A DNA stretch of 64,000 nt from UBA6107 sp964459385. GTDB taxonomy: Bacteria; Chloroflexota; Anaerolineae; Anaerolineales; Anaerolineaceae. This document shows positions 1-8,469 of the stretch, piece after piece. The notes beneath the pieces were generated by a model. The model searched no databases. It was not told the origin of the DNA and was given only the letters and a program-made list of their open reading frames with translations. Position 1 is the stretch's first letter. Every line of letters starts with the position of its first letter. Location: assembly GCA_964459385.1 (NCBI GenBank), contig CAYWLG010000004.1, positions 124,001 to 188,000 of the forward strand, written 5' to 3'. The translations under genes and the position numbers were made by a program.

Positions 1-509
1 AGACCAGCATGGCCTGGCGTGCCGCGATTGAGCATCGCCATTCGCCGTCTGTGCTGGCTTTGACCCGTCAGGCAGTGCCCACTTTGGATCGTAGTGAAGT
101 GGCTTCTGCCGAAGGCCTTTTAAAGGGCGCTTATGTGTTGAAAGATTTTGGCAGCCAGACCCCTGAGATGATCTTGATGGCTTCCGGCTCTGAAGTTGCT
201 TTGATCTATGAAGCGGCCAAAGCCCTGGCGAGCGAGGGTCATTCCGTACGTGTCGTTTCCTTCCCGTCGTGGGAATTGTTCGATGAAAATGATGCCGCTT
301 ATCAGGAAAGTGTGCTGCCTAAAAAAGTTACCAAACGCCTTGCAGTTGAAATGGGCATTGCGCAGGGCTGGGAACGCTGGGTTGGCACAGACGGTAAGAT
401 CGTTTGCATGCACGGGTATGGTGCTTCTGCACCGGCCAAGGTGCTCTTTGAGAAATTTGGTTTCACCGTGCAGGCTGTGTTGGATGCAGCGCACGAGATG
501 TTGAAGTAA
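1..509 (+). CDS. tkt: Transketolase, C-terminal part (5' end outside window)
   Basis: Transketolase moves two-carbon ketol units between sugar phosphates in the non-oxidative pentose phosphate pathway, using thiamine diphosphate in the cytoplasm. The frame is already open at the left edge, so only about 168 C-terminal residues are seen. They hold the end of the pyrimidine-binding domain (TRQAVPTL, typical of the transketolase active-site region) and the whole C-terminal domain, with ILMASGSEV and the ending MHGYGASAPAKVLFEKFGFT that is characteristic of bacterial transketolases. Eleven bases separate it from rpiB and tal-pgi follows, so the three genes form one pentose-phosphate operon. Family assignment is secure; the start and cofactor-binding half cannot be judged. 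Confidence 0.95.
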   Translation, partial: TSMAWRAAIEHRHSPSVLALTRQAVPTLDRSEVASAEGLLKGAYVLKDFGSQTPEMILMASGSEVALIYEAAKALASEGHSVRVVSFPSWELFDENDAAYQESVLPKKVTKRLAVEMGIAQGWERWVGTDGKIVCMHGYGASAPAKVLFEKFGFTVQAVLDAAHEMLK

Positions 510-520
510 GGCGATTAACC

Positions 521-982
521 ATGAAAATAGCTGTAGCTTGCGACCATGCTGGGTATCCATTGAAGGATGAGGTGATTGCCTCCATTGAAAAAAGCGGCCA
601 TGAAGTGATCGATCTGGGCACTTACAGTCAGGAACCGGTCGATTACCCCGATTACGCCGAAAAAGCCGGTCGGGCTGTGGTTCAGGGCCAGGCAGATCGA
701 GCCGTGATCATTTGCGGTTCGGGCGTGGGGGCCACAATTGCTGCCAATAAGATCAAAGGCATTTATGCCTGTTTGTGCCACGATACTTACTCCGCCCATC
801 AGGGTGTGGAGCACGACAAGATGAACGCCCTCTGCCTGGGGGCCCGCATTATTGGCGGCGAGTTGGCGAAAGAGATCGTCAAATCGTTTCTGAGCGCTGA
901 ATTTTGTGCAGAAGACCGTCACATTCGCCGTACCGATAAGATTCGGGCGATTGAAAACGGTACGTACAGCAGTGGAAAATAA
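521..982 (+). CDS. rpiB: Ribose-5-phosphate isomerase B
   Basis: Interconverts ribose 5-phosphate and ribulose 5-phosphate in the cytoplasm. The 153-aa length fits the RpiB/LacAB family. Visible signatures are the N-terminal CDHAG (residues 7-11), the catalytic-loop Cys65 in CGSGVG, and DKMNALCLGARI (about 99-110), all typical of RpiB. It lies 11 nt after transketolase and 54 nt before the Tal-Pgi fusion, so it supplies the pentose isomerase step of the same operon. An RpiB homologue acting on allose 6-phosphate is possible but the operon argues for the ribose role. Confidence 0.95.
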   Translation: MKIAVACDHAGYPLKDEVIASIEKSGHEVIDLGTYSQEPVDYPDYAEKAGRAVVQGQADRAVIICGSGVGATIAANKIKGIYACLCHDTYSAHQGVEHDKMNALCLGARIIGGELAKEIVKSFLSAEFCAEDRHIRRTDKIRAIENGTYSSGK

Positions 983-986
983 ACTT

Positions 987-1011
987 CTCCCGGTGGTACC
1001 CCCGCCGGGAG
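987..1011 (+). other. Hairpin between rpiB and tal-pgi
   Basis: A perfect 7-bp stem (CTCCCGG / CCGGGAG) surrounds an 11-nt loop between two genes of the same operon. No run of T follows, so it is unlikely to be an efficient intrinsic terminator. A role in mRNA processing or stability is possible but is inference. Confidence 0.4.
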
Positions 1012-1036
1012 CTACATTATCCGACAAGGTGTATCA

Positions 1037-3814
1037 ATGAAATCATTTGAGAAAGTCCATCAATTGGGCCAATCCCTCTGGTACGATAACATTCAAAGAC
1101 GAATGCTGCGTAACGGTGAAATGGCCGAGATGATCAAAAAGGGCGAGATTTTTGGTGTTACCTCGAACCCCAGCATTTTTCAAAATGCCATTGCAAAATC
1201 GAACGATTATGACGCGGCCCTCAAGCCAATGGCCTGGGCAGGTTGGTCAAGCAGCGATATCTTTTGGGAACTGGCGATCGAAGATATTCGCGCCACCGCC
1301 GATCTTTTTCAGGAGCTATACCACGAAACGGATGGCGGCGATGGCTACGTGAGCCTGGAGGTCAACCCCAACCTGGCACATGACGCCGAAGCGACCTATG
1401 CCGAAGCGCTCAAGCTGTGGAATCGCGTGAACCGCGAGAACTTAATGATCAAGATCCCGGCTACCAAAGAAGGGGTGGTAGCCATCAAAAAGGCCATCGC
1501 GGCCGGCATTAATGTCAATGTCACGCTCATTTTCTCCCTGCAGCGTTATCAAGAGGTGATGGAAGCCTATCTTGCTGGTCTGGAAGAACGCCATTCTCAA
1601 AAGAAGCCGGTCGAACACATTGCTTCGGTGGCTTCGTTCTTCGTCTCGCGCGTGGATTCAAAGGTGGACGCGGCCTTGCAAAAATTGCTGGATGCTGGCA
1701 CAGCGAATGCCAAAGAACTGCAAGGGAAGATCGCCATCGCCAATGGCAAACTGGCTTATGAACTTTTCAAGCAAAATTTCACCAGCAAGCGTTTTGCAGT
1801 CTTGCAGGAATCCGGCGCCCGGGTGCAGCGCCCGCTCTGGGCCTCTACCAGCACCAAAAACCCGGCCTACCGCGATGTTCTTTATGTGGAAGAACTGATC
1901 GGCCCGGATTCGGTCAACACCGTGCCCCCACAAACATTGAAAGCCTTTATTGACCACGGCAATGCTGCGTTGACCATCGAAGATGGGTTGGAGGATGCCA
2001 AAGCGCAGATGGCCTCTCTTAGCGCACTTGGCATCAGCATTGACCAGGTGACCCAGGAACTGGAAGATGAAGGGGTAAAAGCGTTCAGCGATGCCTTCGC
2101 CGCGCTATTAGCTGCCATCGACGTAAAAGCTGAAAACGCCATCGGCGAACTAGGAACTCTGCAAAAACCACTTCTGGACGAAGTAAAACACCTCGAAGAG
2201 ATCAATACTGTTAAACGCCTTTTTGATGTGGATCCCACTTTGTGGACTTCCGACCCGGCCGGTCAGGCCGAGATAAAGAAACGCTGCAATTGGCTCAATG
2301 CGCCCTGGTCAAGTGTGGATGAACTGGATGAGATCGCCAAATTGCGCAAGCACTGTCAGGCATCCGGGATCACCCATGTGCTGCTGTTGGGCATGGGCGG
2401 CTCTTCACTGGCGCCAGAGGTAATGCGTCTGGTGCACGGCATGACCGATCTGGAGGGTTTGCCTGGACTGGATCTGGCCATTCTCGATTCCACGGACCCA
2501 GGTCAGGTGAAAGCGGCTTACGATCGTTCCCCGGTTGAAAAGACGCTTTATGTGGTTTCGAGCAAATCAGGCGGAACGGCCGAGGTCAATGCCTATGCCG
2601 ATTTCTTCTGGGCAAAATGCGAAGAGAAATTCGGCAAAAAAGCCGGCGAGCATTTTATCGCCATTACCGATCCCGGTACCAAACTGGAAGCCTCTGCCAC
2701 CGAAAAGGGATTCTGGCACGTGTTCAAAGCTGACCCGATGGTGGGCGGGCGCAATTCTGCGTTGACCTTGTTTGGACTGGTGCCTGCTGCTTTGATCGGC
2801 ATGGATGTGAATTTGCTAGTGGCGAACGCCCGCGCCATGGCCGAGCAATGTGTGCCTGAGGTGCCTTTTGGGGCCAACCCCGGTGCCATGTTAGGGGCCA
2901 TTCTGGGCACAGCCTGGAAGGCGGGTAAGGACAAACTGACTATCCTTACCGATCCTGCCTGGGACTCCTTTGGCTCCTGGATGGAGCAGCTTGTGGCAGA
3001 AAGCAGCGGCAAAAATGGCAAGGGCATCGTGCCGCTGGCGAAAGAACCTGCTGTAAAGGTGGATACTTATAGCCAGGACCGCCTGTTTGTCTATCTGCGT
3101 TCAGACGGCAAGCAGGATGAATTTGTCAAAGAATTGCGCGCAAGCGGGCAGCCGGTGATCGAGTTCGCCCTTAATTCTTCATACGACCTGGGCGGCCAGT
3201 TCTACCTTTGGGAGGTTGCCACTGCCATTGCCTGTATCGTTCTGGGCGTGAATTCGTTCGATCAGCCCGACGTGCAGGATAACAAGACCCGTACCGTCAA
3301 CAAGATCGCTGAGTACCAGCAGTCTGGGAAGCTGTCTGAGAAAGACCCTGCTTTCAAAGTCGGCCCGGTTCAATTCTATCTCGCAAACGGCGTTGCTCTC
3401 TCCGCAGCCAGCACCGTGGCTGAGGCGGTAAAACAGTTTCTTTCAACGGTTGTAAAACCCGGCGATTATGTGGCTATCAATGCCTATGTGCCGCGTAACG
3501 AGGCGAATGAAGCTGCTCTCACTGAATTCCGCCAGCAGGTTCTCATGCAAACAGGTGCAGCGACCACATTAGGGTTTGGTCCGCGCTTCCTGCACTCCAC
3601 CGGTCAGCTCCATAAGGGCGGCGCCAACAACGGTGTGTTCGTGCAGATCACTGCCGACCCGACGGAAGATTTTGAGATTCCCACTGAAGGGATTCGCTTT
3701 GGAACACTGGAACGTGCTCAGGCCATCGGTGATTTTGAAGCCCTCGAAGCGCGTGGACGGCGCTTGCTGAGAGTGCATTTCTCAGTACCCGATCTTGAAC
3801 TGCTGTTGAAATAA
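1037..3814 (+). CDS. tal-pgi: Bifunctional transaldolase / glucose-6-phosphate isomerase
   Basis: A 925-aa fusion of two cytoplasmic sugar-phosphate enzymes. Residues about 1-360 are a TalB-type transaldolase: GVTSNPSIF at 40-48 and the Schiff-base lysine K139 in MIKIPAT. Residues about 380-925 are a phosphoglucose isomerase: VSSKSGGTAEV near 505-515, GGRNSALT, and a typical C-terminal helical region. The fusion yields fructose 6-phosphate by transaldolation and converts it to glucose 6-phosphate, linking the pentose phosphate pathway to glycolysis and gluconeogenesis. No stop or frameshift lies between the halves. Such Tal-Pgi fusions are known in several bacteria, including Chloroflexota and Actinobacteria. 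It ends the tkt-rpiB-tal/pgi operon. Confidence 0.96.
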   Translation: MKSFEKVHQLGQSLWYDNIQRRMLRNGEMAEMIKKGEIFGVTSNPSIFQNAIAKSNDYDAALKPMAWAGWSSSDIFWELAIEDIRATADLFQELYHETDGGDGYVSLEVNPNLAHDAEATYAEALKLWNRVNRENLMIKIPATKEGVVAIKKAIAAGINVNVTLIFSLQRYQEVMEAYLAGLEERHSQKKPVEHIASVASFFVSRVDSKVDAALQKLLDAGTANAKELQGKIAIANGKLAYELFKQNFTSKRFAVLQESGARVQRPLWASTSTKNPAYRDVLYVEELIGPDSVNTVPPQTLKAFIDHGNAALTIEDGLEDAKAQMASLSALGISIDQVTQELEDEGVKAFSDAFAALLAAIDVKAENAIGELGTLQKPLLDEVKHLEEINTVKRLFDVDPTLWTSDPAGQAEIKKRCNWLNAPWSSVDELDEIAKLRKHCQASGITHVLLLGMGGSSLAPEVMRLVHGMTDLEGLPGLDLAILDSTDPGQVKAAYDRSPVEKTLYVVSSKSGGTAEVNAYADFFWAKCEEKFGKKAGEHFIAITDPGTKLEASATEKGFWHVFKADPMVGGRNSALTLFGLVPAALIGMDVNLLVANARAMAEQCVPEVPFGANPGAMLGAILGTAWKAGKDKLTILTDPAWDSFGSWMEQLVAESSGKNGKGIVPLAKEPAVKVDTYSQDRLFVYLRSDGKQDEFVKELRASGQPVIEFALNSSYDLGGQFYLWEVATAIACIVLGVNSFDQPDVQDNKTRTVNKIAEYQQSGKLSEKDPAFKVGPVQFYLANGVALSAASTVAEAVKQFLSTVVKPGDYVAINAYVPRNEANEAALTEFRQQVLMQTGAATTLGFGPRFLHSTGQLHKGGANNGVFVQITADPTEDFEIPTEGIRFGTLERAQAIGDFEALEARGRRLLRVHFSVPDLELLLK

Positions 3815-3823
3815 AGTCAACCA

Positions 3824-3869
3824 CTCAGCCAGAACAGATGCGCGTAAAACCGCGTTCTTTCTGGCTGAG
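3824..3869 (+). terminator. Long hairpin after tal-pgi
   Basis: A perfect 11-bp inverted repeat (CTCAGCCAGAA / TTCTGGCTGAG), with a smaller CGCG/CGCG stem inside, lies just after the tal-pgi stop. There is only a weak T-rich tail (TATTTAA), so termination efficiency is uncertain. It marks the operon end. Confidence 0.55.
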
Positions 3870-3892
3870 CTATTTAACCTGACAGGAAGAAC

Positions 3893-4234
3893 ATGACCCG
3901 ACTGGATGAGTTTGAAAACTACCGCACCAAAATGAACGACCGCATTGCACAGATAGACCACTTGGGCATCAAGCGGTTTTACAATCTGGATACAAATGCC
4001 TATCACGATGGCGCTCTGGATGCCAAAACCAAAGAGTTGCTGGGTCTGGTGGCTTCCATGGTGCTGCGCTGCAATGATTGCATCGATTATCATATCTTGC
4101 AGTGCGTACATGCCGGTTGGAGCGATGAAGAACTTTATGACGCTTTCAATGTTGCACTGGTAGTGGGCGGCAGTATTGTGGTTCCGCACCTGCGCCACGC
4201 GGTAGAATCGCTGGACCTGGCCAGGACTCGCTAA
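3893..4234 (+). CDS. Carboxymuconolactone decarboxylase / AhpD-like protein
   Basis: Small (113 aa) cytoplasmic protein of the carboxymuconolactone decarboxylase superfamily. It has the AhpD-type redox signature Cys60-x2-Cys63-x3-His67, followed by CVHAGWSDEEL, where the family normally carries a helix with a glycine turn. AhpD-like members are thiol-disulfide or peroxidase partner proteins; members lacking the CxxC pair are decarboxylases. The intact CxxC and His here favour a thiol peroxidase or disulfide reductase role. The substrate is unknown. It stands alone between the tal-pgi hairpin and a shared terminator with the convergent sugar operon. Confidence 0.85.
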   Translation: MTRLDEFENYRTKMNDRIAQIDHLGIKRFYNLDTNAYHDGALDAKTKELLGLVASMVLRCNDCIDYHILQCVHAGWSDEELYDAFNVALVVGGSIVVPHLRHAVESLDLARTR

Positions 4235-4239
4235 AAATC

Positions 4240-4270
4240 ACCGGCTTCCAGAAAATGGAGGCCGGTTTTT
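4240..4270. terminator. Bidirectional intrinsic terminator
   Basis: An 11-bp stem with one G-T wobble (ACCGGCTTCCA / TGGAGGCCGGT) and a GAAAA loop. TTTTTT follows on the plus strand and an AT-rich tract on the minus strand. It sits between the convergent AhpD-like gene and the sugar operon and can serve both. Confidence 0.9.
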
Positions 4271-4272
4271 TG

Positions 4273-5271
4273 TTAATCCCTTTTTCTAAAGATCTGTTTG
4301 AGCAGGAGGAACACTCCCGCTATTTCCAGTGGGTGTGAAGCTGCCCATAACCCGGCCTGGAGTCCTTTGCGCGCCAGAGTGACTTTGCGTCCAGATGAAA
4401 CAGGAAGTTCGATCACGGCGTTCCAGTCGAAATCGAGCAAACGATCCAGGTAACCGTTGGCTACGCAGCCTTCCAGGCTGAATAGGTAGATGTGCTGGCA
4501 AAAGCGGCGTGCAATTAGCAGGTCGCGGCGCAGATCGATCCAGCGCAGGGAGCGCAACTCATTCTCGCCGTCCACTTCGACCCCGCCGCCGGTGCTGCCC
4601 AGGCCCACACTGGGGCTGTTCTGGGCATAGCTCCATAACACTGCTTCTCCGCCCGATTCAAAAAAGCTCGAATACAGCATGAGCACTTCTCGGTCGGCGT
4701 TGAGCGGCGGCGTGCCCAGCAAACGGGTAAGCAGGCGGGTGTTGCTGCGCTCTTCGTCCACGACAAAGGGGAAATTGTAGGTTTCTACTGCATAACCATC
4801 CTTGCGGATGAGGTTGGCCACCCCGCGCAGGTCATTTTCCAGCCGCGCATATTTTTCCCGTTCAAATAGACGCCGACCAAGATCGGGCAGGAGTTTTTTC
4901 CACTGTTTCGGGAAAAGCAACATGCGCTGGTAATGAGGCTCAATATCCAGTCCGATGGCCGCCCACTGGAGTTTGTGCTTTTCGCTCCAGATTTTAAATT
5001 CGGCATACGCCTGCACGGTTGCCTCTACTGTGTCCAGGCTGGTCCAGTAACCTTTTTCTTTGGGCAGCAGCAGCCAGGCGGTGACGGGAATGCCCGCGCG
5101 CGTGAGTTTGTGCACAACCTCGGCTCTTTCGGGCGTAAGATCGCGCATGCCCATGCTGATGTTGGCATTAAGCGCGCGCAGCTTTTTGATCAGGCTGGCA
5201 TCAGAAAACAGGGTTTTCAGTGCTGTGTGATCGAGTTCGCAAAAGAAGGTTAAACTGGGTAAAGCATTCAT
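4273..5271 (-). CDS. Uncharacterised TIM-barrel-like protein at end of arabinoside operon
   Basis: A 332-aa protein not recognised as a named family. It starts 8 nt after the GH51 gene, so it is translated from the same mRNA. It reads like an alpha/beta barrel: repeated hydrophobic strands alternating with helices, and a conspicuous AAIGLDIEPHYQ segment near residues 106-117. A strand-end D-x-E of this kind is the catalytic arrangement in several glycoside hydrolase barrels. Other strand-like pieces are NISMGMRDLTP, IPVTAWLLLP and VETYNFPFVVDEE. No signal peptide is evident and the C-terminus (residues about 305-325) is hydrophobic. A hydrolase or sugar-binding accessory of the operon is inferred; no activity can be assigned. 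Confidence 0.6.
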   Translation of the reverse strand: MNALPSLTFFCELDHTALKTLFSDASLIKKLRALNANISMGMRDLTPERAEVVHKLTRAGIPVTAWLLLPKEKGYWTSLDTVEATVQAYAEFKIWSEKHKLQWAAIGLDIEPHYQRMLLFPKQWKKLLPDLGRRLFEREKYARLENDLRGVANLIRKDGYAVETYNFPFVVDEERSNTRLLTRLLGTPPLNADREVLMLYSSFFESGGEAVLWSYAQNSPSVGLGSTGGGVEVDGENELRSLRWIDLRRDLLIARRFCQHIYLFSLEGCVANGYLDRLLDFDWNAVIELPVSSGRKVTLARKGLQAGLWAASHPLEIAGVFLLLKQIFRKRD

Positions 5272-5279
5272 GTCGGGTC

Positions 5280-7160
5280 CTAAATTTCAATTTCCAGATA
5301 GTTCACCGAACTGGGGGCCAGTTTCAGGGCTCCACCCACGCGCCGGCTTTTGATGCCTACCTGATGCGGATGGGCAAAATCGTTGTAAGCCAGCGCGGAG
5401 CTCGCCCGGACGGATTCAAAACGGGTGATCTTGAAGTGATTCTGCGAAGCAAGCTTGAGCGAAAGGGCCATGGCATTTTCGGGGTGGCGGTTGAGCACCA
5501 TCAGCGTGAGAGTATGATCGTCTTTGCGGGCGGCTACGGCATCCAAATAGGGAACGTGGCTGTGGGCCAGAATATTTTTGCTGATCTCCGGGCTGTCAAA
5601 ACTCGGCGAATTTTGCTCCGTCTTTAAAATTGTGCTGCCCATCTCGGCTGCCAATTGGAAGGGATAGTAGATGGCCGTGGCAATGGCACTCTTCTCATTG
5701 GTTTTTACCAGCGGCAATACATTCACCAGTTGAGCCAGGTTGGCAATGCCTACCTCCTGACAGTTGCGCCACATCACGTTGAGGATGCCGGCCACATAAA
5801 GTGCATCGCGCAGGGTGTAGGTGACCTGGTGCATTGAAGAGGCGTCTTCACGCGGGGGCAGCCAGACGTTCCATTCGTCAATAGATTGGGTGATCTTTCC
5901 TTTATGCCCGCTGGCTTCGATTTCTGCGGCCACGCGTTTTACAATAGCTTCAAAATCCAGCGGGGCGGCACAAACGGCATGGTGCAATGCGAGCGGATCG
6001 TAACTTTCTTTCCAGTCCATTTGATCCGGCTGGTAGATGTGCCAGGAAAGATAGTCAAAATCCTGTCCATTTTCTTGCAGCACCACCTGGTTCCATTCTG
6101 CGGCTGGGTCATCCGGGGCGTCGCTGAGCGGATTGTTGCCCACTGCGATGAGCTTGATGGATGGGTCGGCTTTCTTCATGGTGGCGCTGAATCGTGTCAG
6201 GCGGCGTGCATACTCTTTGGCGCTGGTGGTGCCGATTTGCCAGGGTCCCCATACCTCGTTGCCGATACCCCAATATTTCACGCTGTAGGGCTGCGGGTGT
6301 CCGTTGGCAGCGCGCCGTTTGCCCTGCTCGGTCTCGGGGCCGTCATTGCAGTAGGCCACCCAGCGCGCGGCTTCTTCCGGGGTGCCCGATCCGTCATTGA
6401 CTACCAGATAGGGTTCAATATGGGTAAGTTCGCAGAAGCTCAAAAATTCATCACTGCCTACCTGATTGCTGTCTTCGGCGTGCCAGGCAAGGTCGTGACG
6501 TACGGGGCGTTTTTCACGCGGGCCGATGCCGTCTTCCCAGTGGTATCCACTGGCGAAATTACCGCCCGGGTAGCGGATCATGGGAATTTTCAACGCTTCG
6601 ATCAGTTTAAGCGTGTCTTGGCGCAGAGAAAGACCATCTTTCGTCCAGAGGCCGTCATAAACACAGCGCTCCAGATGTTCTACAAATTGCCCCAAAATGA
6701 AGGGGGAGGCTTCACCGATCACCTGATCAGGATAAAGGGTCAATTCCGATTCGAGTGCCGGGCGTAAAAAGGCCGTCCAGGTGGGCTTGATTTTCTTATA
6801 CTTTTCTTTTTTCTGGCTGCCAGCCAGAACGAATTCAAATTCACCGATCTCTTTGGTGTTGACAAACAATTTCACCGGCCCGTTTAGTGGATGATCGCTG
6901 ATCTCAAAGTGAATGCCAACGCCAATGGGGGTTGCCATGGGGTGATCGAGGTTTATCTTTGCCGGACTGGTCGTTTCAAAAGCCTCGGAACTGATCTTGA
7001 CTTTCTCAGCCGGGAGGCTGACGCCTGCCACTTTGATCGCAAAGGCGGTGATGGTCGCTGGTGCGAAGGTGTTGAGGAGCACAAATTCAAAGCCGTTGGC
7101 AGTGGATTTCAAACTGCCGGGCACGATTAGTTTTCGTAAGACAAATTCTGGAAGGGCCAT
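5280..7160 (-). CDS. abfA: GH51 alpha-L-arabinofuranosidase with extra N-terminal domain
   Basis: Releases terminal arabinofuranose from arabinosides. The catalytic part starts near residue 135. It carries the acid/base glutamate E302 in GIGNEVWG and the nucleophile E429 in IDEWNVW, plus RYPGGNFASGYHWEDGIGP, a GH51 hallmark. GH51 enzymes are usually about 500 aa; here 626 aa include about 130 N-terminal residues of beta-strand character (VGIHFEISDHPLNGPVKLFV, then GEFEFVLAGS), linked by a Lys-rich stretch. This looks like an added sandwich domain, perhaps carbohydrate binding. No signal peptide is seen, so it should act in the cytoplasm on short imported arabinosides. It follows the MFS carrier gene by 4 nt. 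Confidence 0.93.
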   Translation of the reverse strand: MALPEFVLRKLIVPGSLKSTANGFEFVLLNTFAPATITAFAIKVAGVSLPAEKVKISSEAFETTSPAKINLDHPMATPIGVGIHFEISDHPLNGPVKLFVNTKEIGEFEFVLAGSQKKEKYKKIKPTWTAFLRPALESELTLYPDQVIGEASPFILGQFVEHLERCVYDGLWTKDGLSLRQDTLKLIEALKIPMIRYPGGNFASGYHWEDGIGPREKRPVRHDLAWHAEDSNQVGSDEFLSFCELTHIEPYLVVNDGSGTPEEAARWVAYCNDGPETEQGKRRAANGHPQPYSVKYWGIGNEVWGPWQIGTTSAKEYARRLTRFSATMKKADPSIKLIAVGNNPLSDAPDDPAAEWNQVVLQENGQDFDYLSWHIYQPDQMDWKESYDPLALHHAVCAAPLDFEAIVKRVAAEIEASGHKGKITQSIDEWNVWLPPREDASSMHQVTYTLRDALYVAGILNVMWRNCQEVGIANLAQLVNVLPLVKTNEKSAIATAIYYPFQLAAEMGSTILKTEQNSPSFDSPEISKNILAHSHVPYLDAVAARKDDHTLTLMVLNRHPENAMALSLKLASQNHFKITRFESVRASSALAYNDFAHPHQVGIKSRRVGGALKLAPSSVNYLEIEI

Positions 7161-7164
7161 GAGA

Positions 7165-8454
7165 TCAATTCTCCGCGCTGAGGGTTTGAGTATCTTGCTT
7201 TTTCTTGCGATTCATGAAGAAGATCGGCAGGGCGGCCAGCAGTGTAGCCAGTGCGGATACCTGGAAGATGAGCGAGGAAGGGATGAAGGCTTCCTGCCCA
7301 TCCAAAATGGTATGAACGCCATAGGCGGTGGTCAGCCAACTGCCGATCAACGGGCCGGGCACCATGGTGAAGGCGACTGAAAACAGAATAACGTAGCCGC
7401 CGAACTGTCCGCGCTTGTCTTCCGGGAAGAGGTCTTTTGTCCAGGCTGAAGTGGCGATGGTCCAGGCGCTGATGGGCGCCAGCCAGAGAATACCGGTTGC
7501 TATCAGGGCGGGTGTGCTGCGGGCCAGCGAAAAGGCGAACAGGCCAATTCCTTCGGCCACCACGGCCAGCAGCGCTACCAGCCGGCGGCCCCACTTATCC
7601 ACCAGCATCCCCAGTGGATAGGCGGCACCAATGCCGCCGATCAAGATGGCAAAGAAAATGATCAGTGAAGAATCGGTGTTGGAAATTTTCAGGTAGTGGT
7701 TAATGTAAATGAGCAGATAGGGGAAAAAGATGTTTTGGGCAACGCCCCATAAGGTGATGGCCACCAGCAGGTAGATGAAGTTCTTCTGCAGCTTCAACTC
7801 AGAAGGACGGAACGTGCTGAAAACCTGTTTGAAGTAATTTTCCTTCACAACCGGGGCTTCGCTCTTCTCTTCCTGAACCAGCAGCCCTGAGATCATACCC
7901 AGCACAAGTACCATGCCACCTACGATGTAGAAAAAGGCAAAATAGCCCAGTTGATCAATAACGATGCCGGCGCCCCCGTAGACAAAAAGCAGGGCCACCC
8001 ACGAAAGAATTTCCAGCACCCCCATGACTTTGCCGCGGTTGGCAGTGGTGGTGATGTCTGCCACATAGGCATGAAAGACCGAATCGTTCGCCGTGGAGCC
8101 TAAAAAGGTCATCACGCAGTCAAAGGTGATGGCCATAAAAATGGCTAGGCCAATCGGGTGAAAGAAAGCTGCGGTGGGGAACAGGGCCGTGGTGACGCCC
8201 CACAGGATGTAACCCAACAGCAAAAAGGGTTTGCGGCCCCAGCGATGGCGCATACGGTCAGAAAGCGCCCCCATGAAGATCGAGGCCAGTGTGGCGGTGA
8301 TGGCGCTGGCAGCCACCATCCAGGAAATCGGGCGCGGATCGGGCGTAACGTTGTTATAGAGGAAGGTGTTAAAATATTGATTTTCAATCCCCCAGGCGAG
8401 GGAGCCGAGAAATCCCAAAATGATGATGGCTGTCCAGCTTCGTTTATTCAACAT
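7165..8454 (-). CDS. MFS transporter, probably sugar or arabinoside importer
   Basis: A 429-aa polytopic protein with about 12 membrane helices. The major-facilitator loop motif is visible between helices 2 and 3 (GALSDRMRHRWGRKPFLLLG) and again in the second half (LVDKWGRRLVALL). The N-terminus FLGSLAWGIENQYFNTFLYN resembles sugar-cation symporters of the MFS/GPH type. It lies between the ROK kinase and GH51 genes in the same direction with small gaps, so uptake of arabinose-containing oligosaccharides or the released sugar is the likely role. Substrate is inferred from context only. Confidence 0.88.
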   Translation of the reverse strand: MLNKRSWTAIIILGFLGSLAWGIENQYFNTFLYNNVTPDPRPISWMVAASAITATLASIFMGALSDRMRHRWGRKPFLLLGYILWGVTTALFPTAAFFHPIGLAIFMAITFDCVMTFLGSTANDSVFHAYVADITTTANRGKVMGVLEILSWVALLFVYGGAGIVIDQLGYFAFFYIVGGMVLVLGMISGLLVQEEKSEAPVVKENYFKQVFSTFRPSELKLQKNFIYLLVAITLWGVAQNIFFPYLLIYINHYLKISNTDSSLIIFFAILIGGIGAAYPLGMLVDKWGRRLVALLAVVAEGIGLFAFSLARSTPALIATGILWLAPISAWTIATSAWTKDLFPEDKRGQFGGYVILFSVAFTMVPGPLIGSWLTTAYGVHTILDGQEAFIPSSLIFQVSALATLLAALPIFFMNRKKKQDTQTLSAEN

Positions 8455-8469
8455 GGTGGCTCCTGTGAA

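Noticed and set aside
5886..6767. Long plus-strand ORF (293 aa) opposite the GH51 gene
   Set aside because: It is fully antisense to a conserved enzyme with catalytic motifs and shows no family features or ribosome-binding site. It is a shadow frame.
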